Shown here piece after piece: positions 33,601 through 45,600 of a stretch of DNA of 64,000 nt. The stretch comes from Costus lasius (Eukaryota > Streptophyta > Magnoliopsida > Zingiberales > Costaceae), in assembly GCA_027563935.2 (NCBI GenBank), contig CM050448.1:119586493-119650492 (forward strand), given 5' to 3'. How positions within the stretch are numbered: position 1 is the first letter of the stretch; each line of letters begins with the position of its first letter. Both the position numbers and the translations under genes were made by a program. The notes below the pieces were generated by a model, which did no database searches, had not been told where the DNA came from, and worked only from the letters and a program-made list of their open reading frames with translations.

Positions 33601-36600
33601 GTTACTCAAACTCACCCCCCATATGTGGAGGAAGATAGAGGCTAGGACTTTTCACCATGGACTTGTGCAGAGGTATCAAGGTCCTTTCAAGATAATCAAG
33701 AGGGTAGGTCCAGTTGTATACAGGCTAGATTTACCTAATTGGTTATAGTTCTATCCCACATTTCATGTCAGTCTTTTGAAGAAGTATCATCTAGATGATA
33801 GACACCCTGACCGTGGAGAGGCTAAGCGGCAACCGGCCAGAGGAGATGTGGAGTATGGTAAGAAACCTTTGCGAATTCTTGACCATAGATTTTATGGCCA
33901 AACACTACCTGGAGGTCAGAGGATTGAGTTTCTCATTCAGTGGGTGGATGAGCATGAGGAGGATGCTACTTGGGAAAGGATAGCTGACATTGCACAGTTT
34001 GAGGGTTTACTCAAACTATATGAGGAGGAGTTGGCCTCGAGGACGAGTGACAATTCAGTTGGGGGAGAATTGTGATGCCCTGGGTATACTAGGGTTATAC
34101 CCCACCCTTCCCATGGACTCATAGGGGTTATGAGTAGGGAGCAGATGGCTTACTCCAGTAAGGCCTGATGTGGAAGGGGGCCTAGTAGAGAAGCTAGGAT
34201 GCTAACATTATGTTAGGATGTGTTTACAGGTACATTGCTGAGGAGCATGACCTTTACGCATGTTCTATCCTTGGGTTAATGTTAAGTCATTTTTATATAG
34301 GGATTCTTATGTGATTTTACCGTTATATCTTCACTCTTCTCGCAATTATACTTGATTTTACTTTGAATTATTGCGATGTCTTTGGAATCTACACTCTTTT
34401 GTGTTTTTGCTTCATTCCAGGGAAAAAGCGAGGGGACACAACCATTTTTAGCTAGACCAGAATCACGACCTACCCAGCGACCAGAATCACACTCCGTGGC
34501 TTTTGTGTCGCCTGATGCTAATTTTTCAGATTCTACCCCTCACTTTCCCTACACCAGAGAGGAGGTTTCGTGAGGGCAAATAGGGAATTTGACATAGAGG
34601 ACTTAAAAGAAAACACCTTTACATGCTAGGGATTATTCACGCACGTATAGGAGGCGGCGGCAAGGAGAAAAGAGGAGCCAGCGACTGAAGAAGGAGAGAG
34701 GAAGAAACCCTTCACCGCGAGAGCGTGAAGGGGCGGGCGACCGATCAGAGGAAGAGGAAGACCTCACCAGGCGGCTTCTTCCTCCTTTAGGGAGTTCTAT
34801 CTTCTTCTTCTCAGTTATCTCCTTCTCCTTGTTCATCTATGGATGTCATGTTAAGATTACTCTATGCTTTGCCTTGGACTATGAATATTGTAGCTTAATC
34901 TTGTTTCAGGGCTAGGGAAAGCCCCTTAAATGTTTTATGCATGGATTGTAACCTTATTTTGTAAACCCTAGTTTGTTCTATCTTACCTAGTTGCACCTTA
35001 TGAATGGAGAATATCATCTTGCTTTCTTCATGTTTTGGATGTCTAGTATTGCTGAGAGGCACATTTGGAGGTTAGACCTAGGTAGGAGTATCACAATCAT
35101 CATACGAGAGTTGGTGATTGTTTACGGGTAGTGAATACCATCTTGCGCTCATTGGGTTTATTTGGCTAAGCGTACTACGACGGTAGACGTTTAGCCATGT
35201 AAATACCTTGTTGCATCCTTGAGAGAGGACAACTTGTACAATTGATGGGATGGTATACATAATCCGGCGCTCATTGGGTTTGCTCGACTAAGCGTGCTAC
35301 GACGGTAGACGTCTAGCCGGATAAGCACCTCGTTTCATCCTTGAGAGAGGACAACTTGTACTTTTGTGGATTACCCTAGGACTAGAAAATGAAATTTTAT
35401 ATTACTAATCATCCATGCATAATGCGTCAAGGCGGTGGACCCTGGCCCTGATCTCGTGCATCCTAAGATCTTCCGTCATGCAATTACCTTACTCTCTTCT
35501 TTAGCATTAACTTAGCAACCAACTTACAACAATTAAGGATCGTCTAGCTTGTGATAACTCAATTAGTCGGTACTTGGTATTTAGTCCCTGTGGGATCGAT
35601 ACATATATATTACTTCGATAGTCCGTATACTTGCGGAGCCTATCAGTTAGGCTTGGGAGTTTGATGGAGCATGATCCACATGCAGAGGTGCATATCATGA
35701 GAGCTTGGGTTCGAGTCTAGTTCGAATCCGAGTTCAATTAGAGTGCCAAAGACCAGTTAAAGGCATTATGTTTATTTGGGACATAGATTTCATTAACTGA
35801 ATTGTTTAAATTAAGTGGCACATGTTTTGCACATGCCAACTTAAGTGAGGATCCAATAAGACTTAAGTTGGGGATCCAATAAGGGATTTGGATCCATATC
35901 CACTCAAGACTACTTCGATCCACTTTGGCGACATGAGGCTTGATCCAATAGGGCGACATCCACTTGGATCCACTTGGCGAGATCCATATGGGCGAACATC
36001 CAATAAGAGGCAGATCCCTCTTGGCAACTTGGATTCACTTAATGGATCGGATTCAACATGGGGTGAGATCCACTTAGAGGCCTTGGCAGATTGAATCCAA
36101 CTTGCATGAGGATCCAACACGGCGAGGTTCAAAGGATTGGCGCCTCCCTTTATTAGCGGCTAATCAAACCTAGAACAGTCAGCGTAAGCTTGTTGGAGGC
36201 GACAAGCTTTAGAGAGAACTCTTCCTTGGAGGCGAGGAAGAGAGGTGATCACCGACGGCATTGAGAGGTGGACGGCGACAATTGCTTGGGCGGCGCCACC
36301 TCTCCCTTTCTTCTTGACGGCAGCGACACCTTGAGGAGGGGCGGCGCGCCTTGCTGTCCCCTTAGTGGTTGGCGGCATCTTGGAGGCAAGAAGCTGAAAG
36401 CATCAAGACAATTTCCCCTAGAGGCGATAACACTTGTTGGTGGCGACTCTAAGGGTTTTGGGTCTTCTTCTCCGGTGAGAAGGGGGCTGATTTCATACAT
36501 ATTGTGCATAGGATTTGTTGTGAACTTTATTGAGGTATAAACTCTCTTAGTTAGGGTTTAATTATTGTATTAACGTTTGTCATTGATTATATAGTTGAGT

Positions 36601-39600
36601 TTTTGTGTTCCTCACCCACATCGGGGAGAACACCTTTCTCATACCTGAGTATATTACTTGGAGGAGATTGACATCCGGTGTGATTAGCTTGTGACTTGCG
36701 CAAGCACTGTGCTTGGCGCAAGAAGCTCGCTCGCTGTGTAGTGGTGGATACTTGTTCTTAGGGTTTGGGCATATGTATAGTGCCTTTTGATCTGTGATAA
36801 ACTGCCTGCGTGTGTGTTCTCGACATTGTGTGTGCACAGGGCGCTTGTCCAGGGTGTGCAAAGTGGTTGGGGGTGTTGAAGTCCCAATCCGCCACCTAGA
36901 ACCTCAGTTTGAGCATCACAGAGGTTTCAGCCAGAGTAGAGATCAGAGTCAGAGGCTCAGTGAGTTTAGGCAGAGTTAGGGGAGTTCATTCAGAGCTGTG
37001 AGACGGTCAGGGAGTGCGCTAGTTTTACTTTATTCTGCATAGGCACACAATAGAGTGTTGACTGATAATTTACGCAAAGGTGTATAAATTGTGCCATCAC
37101 ATCCCAGTATTTTGAGGTGAAAAATTAGGGTGTGACACCTAGTGTGTGCATAAATATATACTGACCATGTATCTGGTGTGTGCATGAATATATATTAACC
37201 ATGTACCTGGTATCGACTACGTTCCCATACCAAGCACCCCATCACATGAGTGCTATCCAAGTGATCTAGCACTAAGGAACCAGCATTCTACCTACTCTTT
37301 GCATGAGCTATATCAGAAAATATTGCAGCACCTTTGCTTTAGCAATAACAATAAATGTTTTGCTACTCATTTAATACAACCACCGCTCATTTAAACATCT
37401 AATGTAATTGCTCTTTAATGCATCTACAAAGCTCAAAAGTTAACAAACTTAAAAAAAAAATTAGGTATATAAATTATGCTTTCATCTCATGATCTCCTAA
37501 CTTAGGTCTCAAAGGGCAGGGACCTGGATAAACTCTAAGCCCTCTCTTTATTTCTGTAGGTTCCAGAGTGACTAGAAAAAAGCAAAAATATTAGTAAATA
37601 TTGCCAACAATGTAGCAGTCAAGAGATCTAGAAGTATATGAGTCCAAACTTGGACGTCATAAACCCAAATCACATCTCTTCACATTAAGAGAGTCTACCA
37701 CCATAGATTCAAGCCATATCTACAACTTGCCTCCTCTTGAAACTTGTTGATCCATTTACTCTGCCACCAACTTGTGGAATCCATATTCCACTTTTGGATT
37801 TATTAGTAAAGGAAGAGCACTTATCTCGTGATCACTGTTAAAACCAATATTTTAGAGTCATATATGCATTCATCAACCCCATACAAAGGTCTTTTTAGAA
37901 ATATGTAATTGAGATCTTCTATGTTGCTACTAAACCCTCAAGGGATATCCCTAGAAGGGATACACTTTTTATTTGAGTTTCACTAGTACCTAGGCTGCTC
38001 CTTGTATGAGAGTAAAATTTTTAAGCGGGTGCTCTCACACTAGGTAGAACCTCTCACTCATAAGGTCGAACTCTTAACTGCTACAGGACAAAAGTTCTAC
38101 CTAAAGTTCTACCTAAAATTTAAAGAGTTCTACCTTACTCTGAGACACCACTTAACATTTTTAACTGGGAGCCCCCAGTTTTTTCCTTCGTAGGATTGTT
38201 AAAGATTACGACACTAATCAAACAGTTGGGCCTTGCCAACTACAGGATCATAGGAGATAACATTTGCTGCACATGCCCTATTCCACTTGGTGTGTGACAC
38301 CTTAACACAATAGAAGAAGCATATAAGGTTCTTCAAGGGGTTGATCCAGAGTTATCAAAGAATTATGCCACTTATTCATGAATTACAATTTATAAACTAA
38401 GACTCAAACAAGGTAGCTCGCATATGGCACTCATCCTAACACACCAAACACAACATTATCTTCCTCCTCTTGGCAAATGCCAAAAGGAGGGCTAGGAATA
38501 TATGTAAATCTCATATCCAAATATTGAGCACACTAGGGTCTTATCACTCTAGAACTCCTTTTTGAGTGATCGGATCCTTATGTGCTCACTTCATTGTCCA
38601 AGTCACTCAAGAACTTCCCATGTGACCAATCACCACATCTCTTGGGTCAATTGGAAACTGCCTAACCAATCAAGCCCATAGTTCTTTTTTTGGGTTAGAT
38701 CACTCAATGTAACTAATATGATCAAGTGAGCCAATTGCTCCCTAGCACTTGGATGAGGATCACTCTAGCATCACCGTAGCATTAAAAACAAGCATTTCAA
38801 TGCTCATTTAAGTAAACTGACACCTATAACAACATCAGTATCTAACATTGTCGTCACACTTTATTGTATCCACAATTATTAGCATAGCCAAGTAAACTAA
38901 ACCTAGGTGACAAGCACAACTGCTGAGTTAAACAAGGGGATGGGAAGTTTAAAAGTTCTCAATCTCTACGAGTCGTAGCTAAGATAATTATGCTTTTTGT
39001 TCCATGATCTCTTGACTAAGGCATTGGAGGAATAACACCTAGATAAACTATGAATCCTCTCTTTGCGCAAGTTCCACTGGAGCAACTAGTAAAATGCAAA
39101 AAAAATTGGTGAAAGGTTCAAGCAACATTAATAGAGCCTTGAATTGTCATGGTTAAAGAGTCGAGTTTGTTCCCAAGTGTAAGCTTGGATGACATAAATT
39201 TGAGTCATATTCATTCAATTTCAATTTGGTGCTAGAACATCCCTTTGTAGTTATTTTGCAACTAAACTTATACTTCCAGATACAATTAGTTACTTTCATT
39301 ATTTTATCATAATTTTCATTAATGAAATTAGTGTTTTTTCTTAAAAGTTAATATTTTTTTTTGATAAAAAATAAATACTTTTGAAACTAAAAATATTTAG
39401 GAAAAAATTAAAATAGTTTTAATAATTATAAATAAATATAATAAAATATAGTTTCAGCGAAATAAAGAAAAGATAAGATAAAGATGCAAAATTTAAATAA
39501 TGGGCATAAATACAATTTAGTAAATGTAAATTAGTTAGCCTCCTCGTATCAAATTATGTTTAATGTTTAAAAAAACCTTCGAAGTATACAACAACATCAT

Positions 39601-42600
39601 TAGTAGAAGTGCTAGGAATACTCTTAGAGTAGGCACTAACTTCTATGAAGACTCTAAATTTTAAAAAGTTATAAAATTAGATGTATTATTTGGCAAATAT
39701 GTAGTATCTTAAATCACCATAACACTATACTAAGAGCGTAAAAGTTGAATTTCTAAATTATGATATGATTACTGAAGAGTCTTGCTAAGCTAAAGAGTGT
39801 TTTCACCGTTTGATATATTAGACAATGAGCAGCCATATAAGTGATAACAAATATTCAAAAGAACCAGTGTTTTCAAAACTGGTCCGAAACTGGCCGGTTT
39901 GTACCGGTCCAATGGAGGACCGGTCGTCAGAGCACGAACAGCAGGCGGAAGCTTCGACGCCAAAAGAAGCTTTCGATCGCCTGCGCTGCCGTCCATGCTG
40001 CCGCTGCCCGCTACCGTCGGTATGCCAGTATCATACCGGTATTGTATCGGTCCGGTAGCTCACCAAACCGGTTTTTTAAACCTTGAAAAAAACAAATGAC
40101 TAGAAAAAAAAATTATTTTATTATTAATAGCTTTGCATTAAGTACTAAAGAGCTTGGTGCCTTGTCCAGGGCCTCCACGTGAGTGGCTAGGCAACACTCA
40201 TGCTGGAGCAATTTAAGATTCCAAGAGCTTGCCTCTTTGGCACTTTAAGAACATTGGCAGATTACAACATAAACAAGCCTCTTCGCATTTACCCTGGTAT
40301 TGTAAGGGCTAATTGGGTATAGCGTGAATTGAACATGATAAATCACATAAAAATAGGAAAGAATGTGAGAAGGAAAACACAACTAAAACAGAAATTCTGG
40401 GATTATCCTATAGAAACTTAAAAGCATTATAATTACTCACAAATGTGTACCAGCAATGAATAACTAAAAACTAATTGTGATGATGTTGCTCCTATTAATA
40501 ATTTATGTGGTAACTCCCGTGCACTGCATATGTGCAAAGACATTAACACGGAATTGTTTTAAACTTTGTTATGTGATTCAAGATTTCTCGCCCTCGGCAT
40601 AAAATATAGGCATGGTAAGGACTTATGCACCGTAGCTAGTAGCAGTAGCAACGTGGGAGGTGATGGCCACCATAAAATGGCAGAACTACTAGATTAGATA
40701 GTGTGGATGAAGAAAGTTAATTATTATTTTCATCCATGTTCTATTTTATCAACAATATTCTTTACAACTTGTTTGAAGTTTAGGATACAAATAGAAATAA
40801 ATTGAATAGATGCTGCAATTTAGTATGATACCAACGTGCTAGCAAAACAGAAATACATTCTACCAGTGGTTCAAAGCAATCACTGTTTAGTTCAGTCGCT
40901 GAAGTGTAACTGCAGACTTGGGCTGTGTACATATTTGTTGAAAGTACAATACAATCTTTTAGTTTTGAGAATTTTAAAGCATGCATTTAGAGTCCTACTA
41001 TTAACATTCGATCAGATGACAAACCAACCTACGTCTAAACTGCAAGGAAAGTCACCAGTCTATATATTTATGCATCTATATCTGGCATTCGCCTCTTGGA
41101 AGCACATTGGGTTAAGCTTAGCATGCGAACCTAGGCGAGAGAGTAAAATTATTCCACAGGCTAATCAGCCCTCCTATCACTCTCCTTCCAAAAAGTAGAT
41201 TAAGCTAAACACGTGAAGCAGGGAATCAGAGTGAACCCTACAGGAAGGTAATCCAGAATAATATTGGTAACAATGTTGAGAATAAGCTGGAAAGCATAAA
41301 GAATTTTCAAACTCATGATATCTAACTATAATACTCTAAAGATTTGATTGGCATCCTCAGAGCTTAAGCTGCAAGGAAAATATCCAATTCATATATTTGT
41401 AATCTCACGAAGTTCTACAGCTAACACCCAAATAATGCAATTAACCCAATTCAATTAAAAAAGTCCAGTAAACTGTCACCTTGTAAACTTCAGATGGAAG
41501 AAGTAGAGGACCAGGAAACCATCTGCGGTTAAGCCATGGGTACATAAGTGTATACAGAACCAACAAAATCCGGGCCATAAACAAGGCATGGTTGACTTCT
41601 ATAGTGAATTTTGGCAAGCCATATTCTAAACTTCGAAATAATGGTTTGATGATAAATTCAAATGTATTGACTGGTGAGCCTGAAAAAAGAAGAAAACAGA
41701 TTCTCAAGTATAGTAGTATAGTTAATTATAGAAGAAAACTAAAAACAATAAATAAGATCAGCTAGATAACCGCTTGACATTCTTGAGCTAAGACAAAAAA
41801 AAAAGAGTGCATGCCCAAAATCCACACTGAACAATAATCATAGACGTGGGATGCCTCTATGGGCAAGTCCTAATACCAAACTAAAGGGTTTAAAATAAAT
41901 TAATAAGTGCGGATGAGCCAGAACAGAGGAGCTAACAGGATCTCACGCAATTGCCCAAGATACAAATAGCATCATCATAAAAAAAACATGGTATTATTTT
42001 TCAGACACTAGAGAGAATATTTTCCTAATGTTAACCTGAACCAGAAAGGGAATGAAACACATATCACAAAATGATATGATTTTACTTAAGGGCACAGCAC
42101 CAATAAAAATAGACACTAGAGCACATTGCTTGATAGACGGTAGTCAAATAATTCTACTTATCAGTATACAAGAGGCTGCAGATTATAGTCTGAACATAAC
42201 AAAAGGGAAAACAATTGTAGGAGGTTCAACATAATGAATTGATGTCTTTAAATTAAAGCTACAATAGGTAAAAAAAATAGAAAAACCCTATGAGGTGTTT
42301 CTATGTTTGGAATTTGCATAAGCCATCTAATGTTAACCTATAAACGGCGGGTCATCTCCTTCAAAAGATTAAACCCATTGCACCTTTTAGATATCTGGAA
42401 GGATAGGTTAGATTTTAAAAAATCCCAGATTTCTTATTCAAATGAAAATGACATTTCCTCAATGATGCATTTTGTATCTCAATGTATTTTCTCTAAATAG
42501 TGAAAGAGAAACTTATCACATCTAGTGTAAAACGAAACTTGAGGGATATAAAATGTTCCATTTTCTGATACCCAAAGCTTTAAGTCATAGAGAACGCTTG

Positions 42601-45600
42601 GGCATAAAGGGTGCAGCTCCAATGATACAGAATAGGGCTATGTCATTGAGATCGGTTGGTCCTTCCCAACGCTTTATTAGAAAAGGGTCTTTTCTTTGAT
42701 AAATAAGATCATTAGCGAAAGCAAACAACTCATAACATCAATTAAGTGCAAGATCAATCCTGAGGGATATAAAATGTTCAATATAAAGATACCCACGGAA
42801 ACAAATCTATTAGGGACAAGATGGACTGTAGGTTGTAGCCCAAAGCTTTCCCAGAAGCAAACTTTTACTTGCTAAGAGGAACCAATAGTTGTCTGAATCA
42901 GTGACGGAGGGTTATCATATATTATCAACCGTTTTCAAACTAAGAATAAAGTCATAAAATAATAATGGAGACATCATCTTATTCAGCTAATCAAAGAACT
43001 ACTTAAATAACTTGCAACTTGCAATTGGTACTTGAGGCACGAAATGACATATACCAATCTCAGTAGGCACCTGTCTATGACACCATCATCTTTCCAAGAG
43101 ATTTGAGGTCTTCCGTGACATTTTAAGGAAAAATATGTGAGAAACTTTGAGTCAAAAAAGTAAGGACCACTCAACCACTTTCTTTAGAGAACAACTCAAT
43201 AAGATCCATGTCAAAAAGTCAAGGTCACTCAACTACTTCGTTTAGAGAGTTACCCAACTTATAGCATATAGCATAGACATCCAGGGGCTCAAGACACTAC
43301 TTCTTTCCTAATTAATTTATCTACAATAAGAACTTATTTTGAGACATTGTCTTGGCAGGAATGAGCAATTTGGGTTTAGAATTTAAGCCAACATGGCATT
43401 AAATAAGCATTATGATCCATATTGATCACCTATTTAAGAGTACAGAACCCTGTAGTCCTCTAACCTTGGTTTGAGTGAGAGAATTCATGGGCTATAAATT
43501 GGACGTTGACGGTTTTGCTTGTGACTTTAGTCAATACCAAAGTCCTAGTCATCAATTGATTTTCCTATGAATGAAGCTGATGCTGCCAAAATTTTCTCAT
43601 TTTAGACTGTTGAAAAACTAAATATACTAAAGAAACAAATAATATGCTATGACCGATAAAAATTGACAATACCTAGCAACACGTCACTTCGCAAAGTTAC
43701 ATGGGCTTAGGTTTGTTTAGGTCATTTCCCTAAACTCAAACACCTACCCTATTTCAAATAGCTAAAAAAAATAGGTGTCACATTTATCGACTTGATTGCC
43801 AAAAAACAAAAAAAATAGTCCAATTTTTTAATATAGAAAATCTACTTCCTCACCAAAGGACATCCAAGCCCCTTCTGACTTCCATGCTTATTGAATTTCT
43901 ATAGCTCATGTGCAATTTACTATGGTTCCAACACTCTCCTTAATAGGACCATTATCTCCACTAATTAAAGAAATACTTGATAAACAGATAATTTCTCACC
44001 ACATCATAATGCTATCTTCTTTACTAGAGAAGGTGATCAAATCTGGATGATGCAATCATGCATACATGTTTACGTATTTGGCATCCAATAAGTCTATCCA
44101 AGTTCAACAACAACCTATTCTCCACTAGATCCTTCTGGTGTTGATTACTATCTTTGTACTTATTACATTCATGGTTAATGTTTGTCAAGTCGTATACAAA
44201 TCAACTTGTCATGGTCGAGTTATTTTTAGTGGAGGAAAATGATATGTAGTTAGTATATTTGTCATTAGTAAATGGTTAGTTATCTTGATAGTGAGTAATT
44301 AGTAGTCATCTCATTTCATTAGCTAGTGGGTTAAAAATGTATACTAAAACTTGGAGAGTAATGAATGAATTATTGAAATCTCATTCCCTCCACTACTGTC
44401 TTTTTTCCCTCTATTCTCTTCTTTTGTTCAGCATCAATATCCCCGTTGACTTTGTTATGGTTGTAACCCAAATTTCTCCTTTTCAGTATCAATTGTTCTT
44501 TCAACTTATTTCTCCTGTAATATAAGAGAATTATTCATTAGTTCTGATAAAAGGTGCATAGTAAAGTTAAGTCAACCTTGTGATTTTGAAAAAAGAAGGG
44601 AATTCAAGTTGTCAAACAAATAAGACTATTTGCAGTGCATACTTTTGAGGGTAAATTACATGCGAGAGCTCTTTTTATGTGTGATTCAATCCCTGCTCAT
44701 CCAGGAAGTAAGAAGCAACCTCACCTTCGTTTATTGAGCCTCTTCCTACCAACAAAGTCGATAGGGTATGAAATAGCACCTTCTGGTGAAAGACTTACAC
44801 ATTAACCACAATCTAAACAAGCTCCATGCTGCATAAATTTTTAATCGAGCAATTTATCTTATCATGGCAGATGGAACTTTTAAAAGTATCATACTACATA
44901 GAAAGATAACAAATAAGTTAATCAATGTAAAATAAAGGCTTCATATAGACCAAAAGAATCAAATGCTAACACTAATGTAAGGTCCATTTTACATATTTCA
45001 GAAATCAAATGCAAATCTTTTAATGTGGTTGTTACCATCAGATATGAAATATGGTTGTCCGGCAGCCACAGGATGCCCTTCTCTGCCAGGGATGTCGTCC
45101 AAAAGTCCCATGCTTGCCAGTATCAAAGCAAGAACAAGATTGTCCACATAGACCCAATCTGTTTTTATACTTGGACTGCCAACAATGAAAAATGCCAAGC
45201 CCAGCTTTGCAAGGGAGATAATTCTTGGAAAGTGTCTCTCCTCACCAGGTCCGTAAATAGCAGCAGGGCGAATTGCACAAGTATATAGACGACAGCCAGT
45301 ATTTTCCCTACAATCAAAAAATGCTAAAAAAGACTTATCAAGGTCCACTCTCAGGGATTTATTATATTCTAGGATATCCTAACATGACTTAGGAATACTC
45401 TAACATGCCATGCCTATCACATGGGCAATAGATTCCATGTCAGACTTCTCTTTTTGGAAAAATGTTACAATACAACCATCAACCATGCATATCAACATGG
45501 AAACAAAGTGCTGGCAGATGGGCATCACAAGAACCACTGTGAAAGCACCAAATGTTACATGAATGGCCACATGGGCACCAAGCCTCCATGTGGAGTGCCA

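Larger units (their letters stand above)
27732..37137 (+). mobile_element. Decayed Ty3/gypsy LTR retrotransposon (chromovirus type) in SDR intron 4
   Basis: Two LTRs start TGTGATGCCC and end GGGTGTGACA. Between them are a primer-binding site at 29420, gag with a CCHC knuckle, an aspartic protease, reverse transcriptase, RNase H, integrase and a C-terminal chromodomain-like segment, then a polypurine tract before the 3' LTR. This order (PR-RT-RH-IN) defines Ty3/gypsy. The flanks CCTGC and CCTAG are a poor 5-bp match, so the target-site duplication is eroded. All frames are broken and the element cannot be autonomous. It is plus-oriented inside a minus-strand gene. Confidence 0.93.

Noticed and set aside
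37138..37215. Short repeats of CATAAATATATACTGACCATG on both sides of the gypsy element, considered as a long target-site duplication
   Set aside because: The copies lie at different distances from the two LTR ends and are repeated twice on the right, so they look like pre-existing local repeats rather than an insertion duplication.
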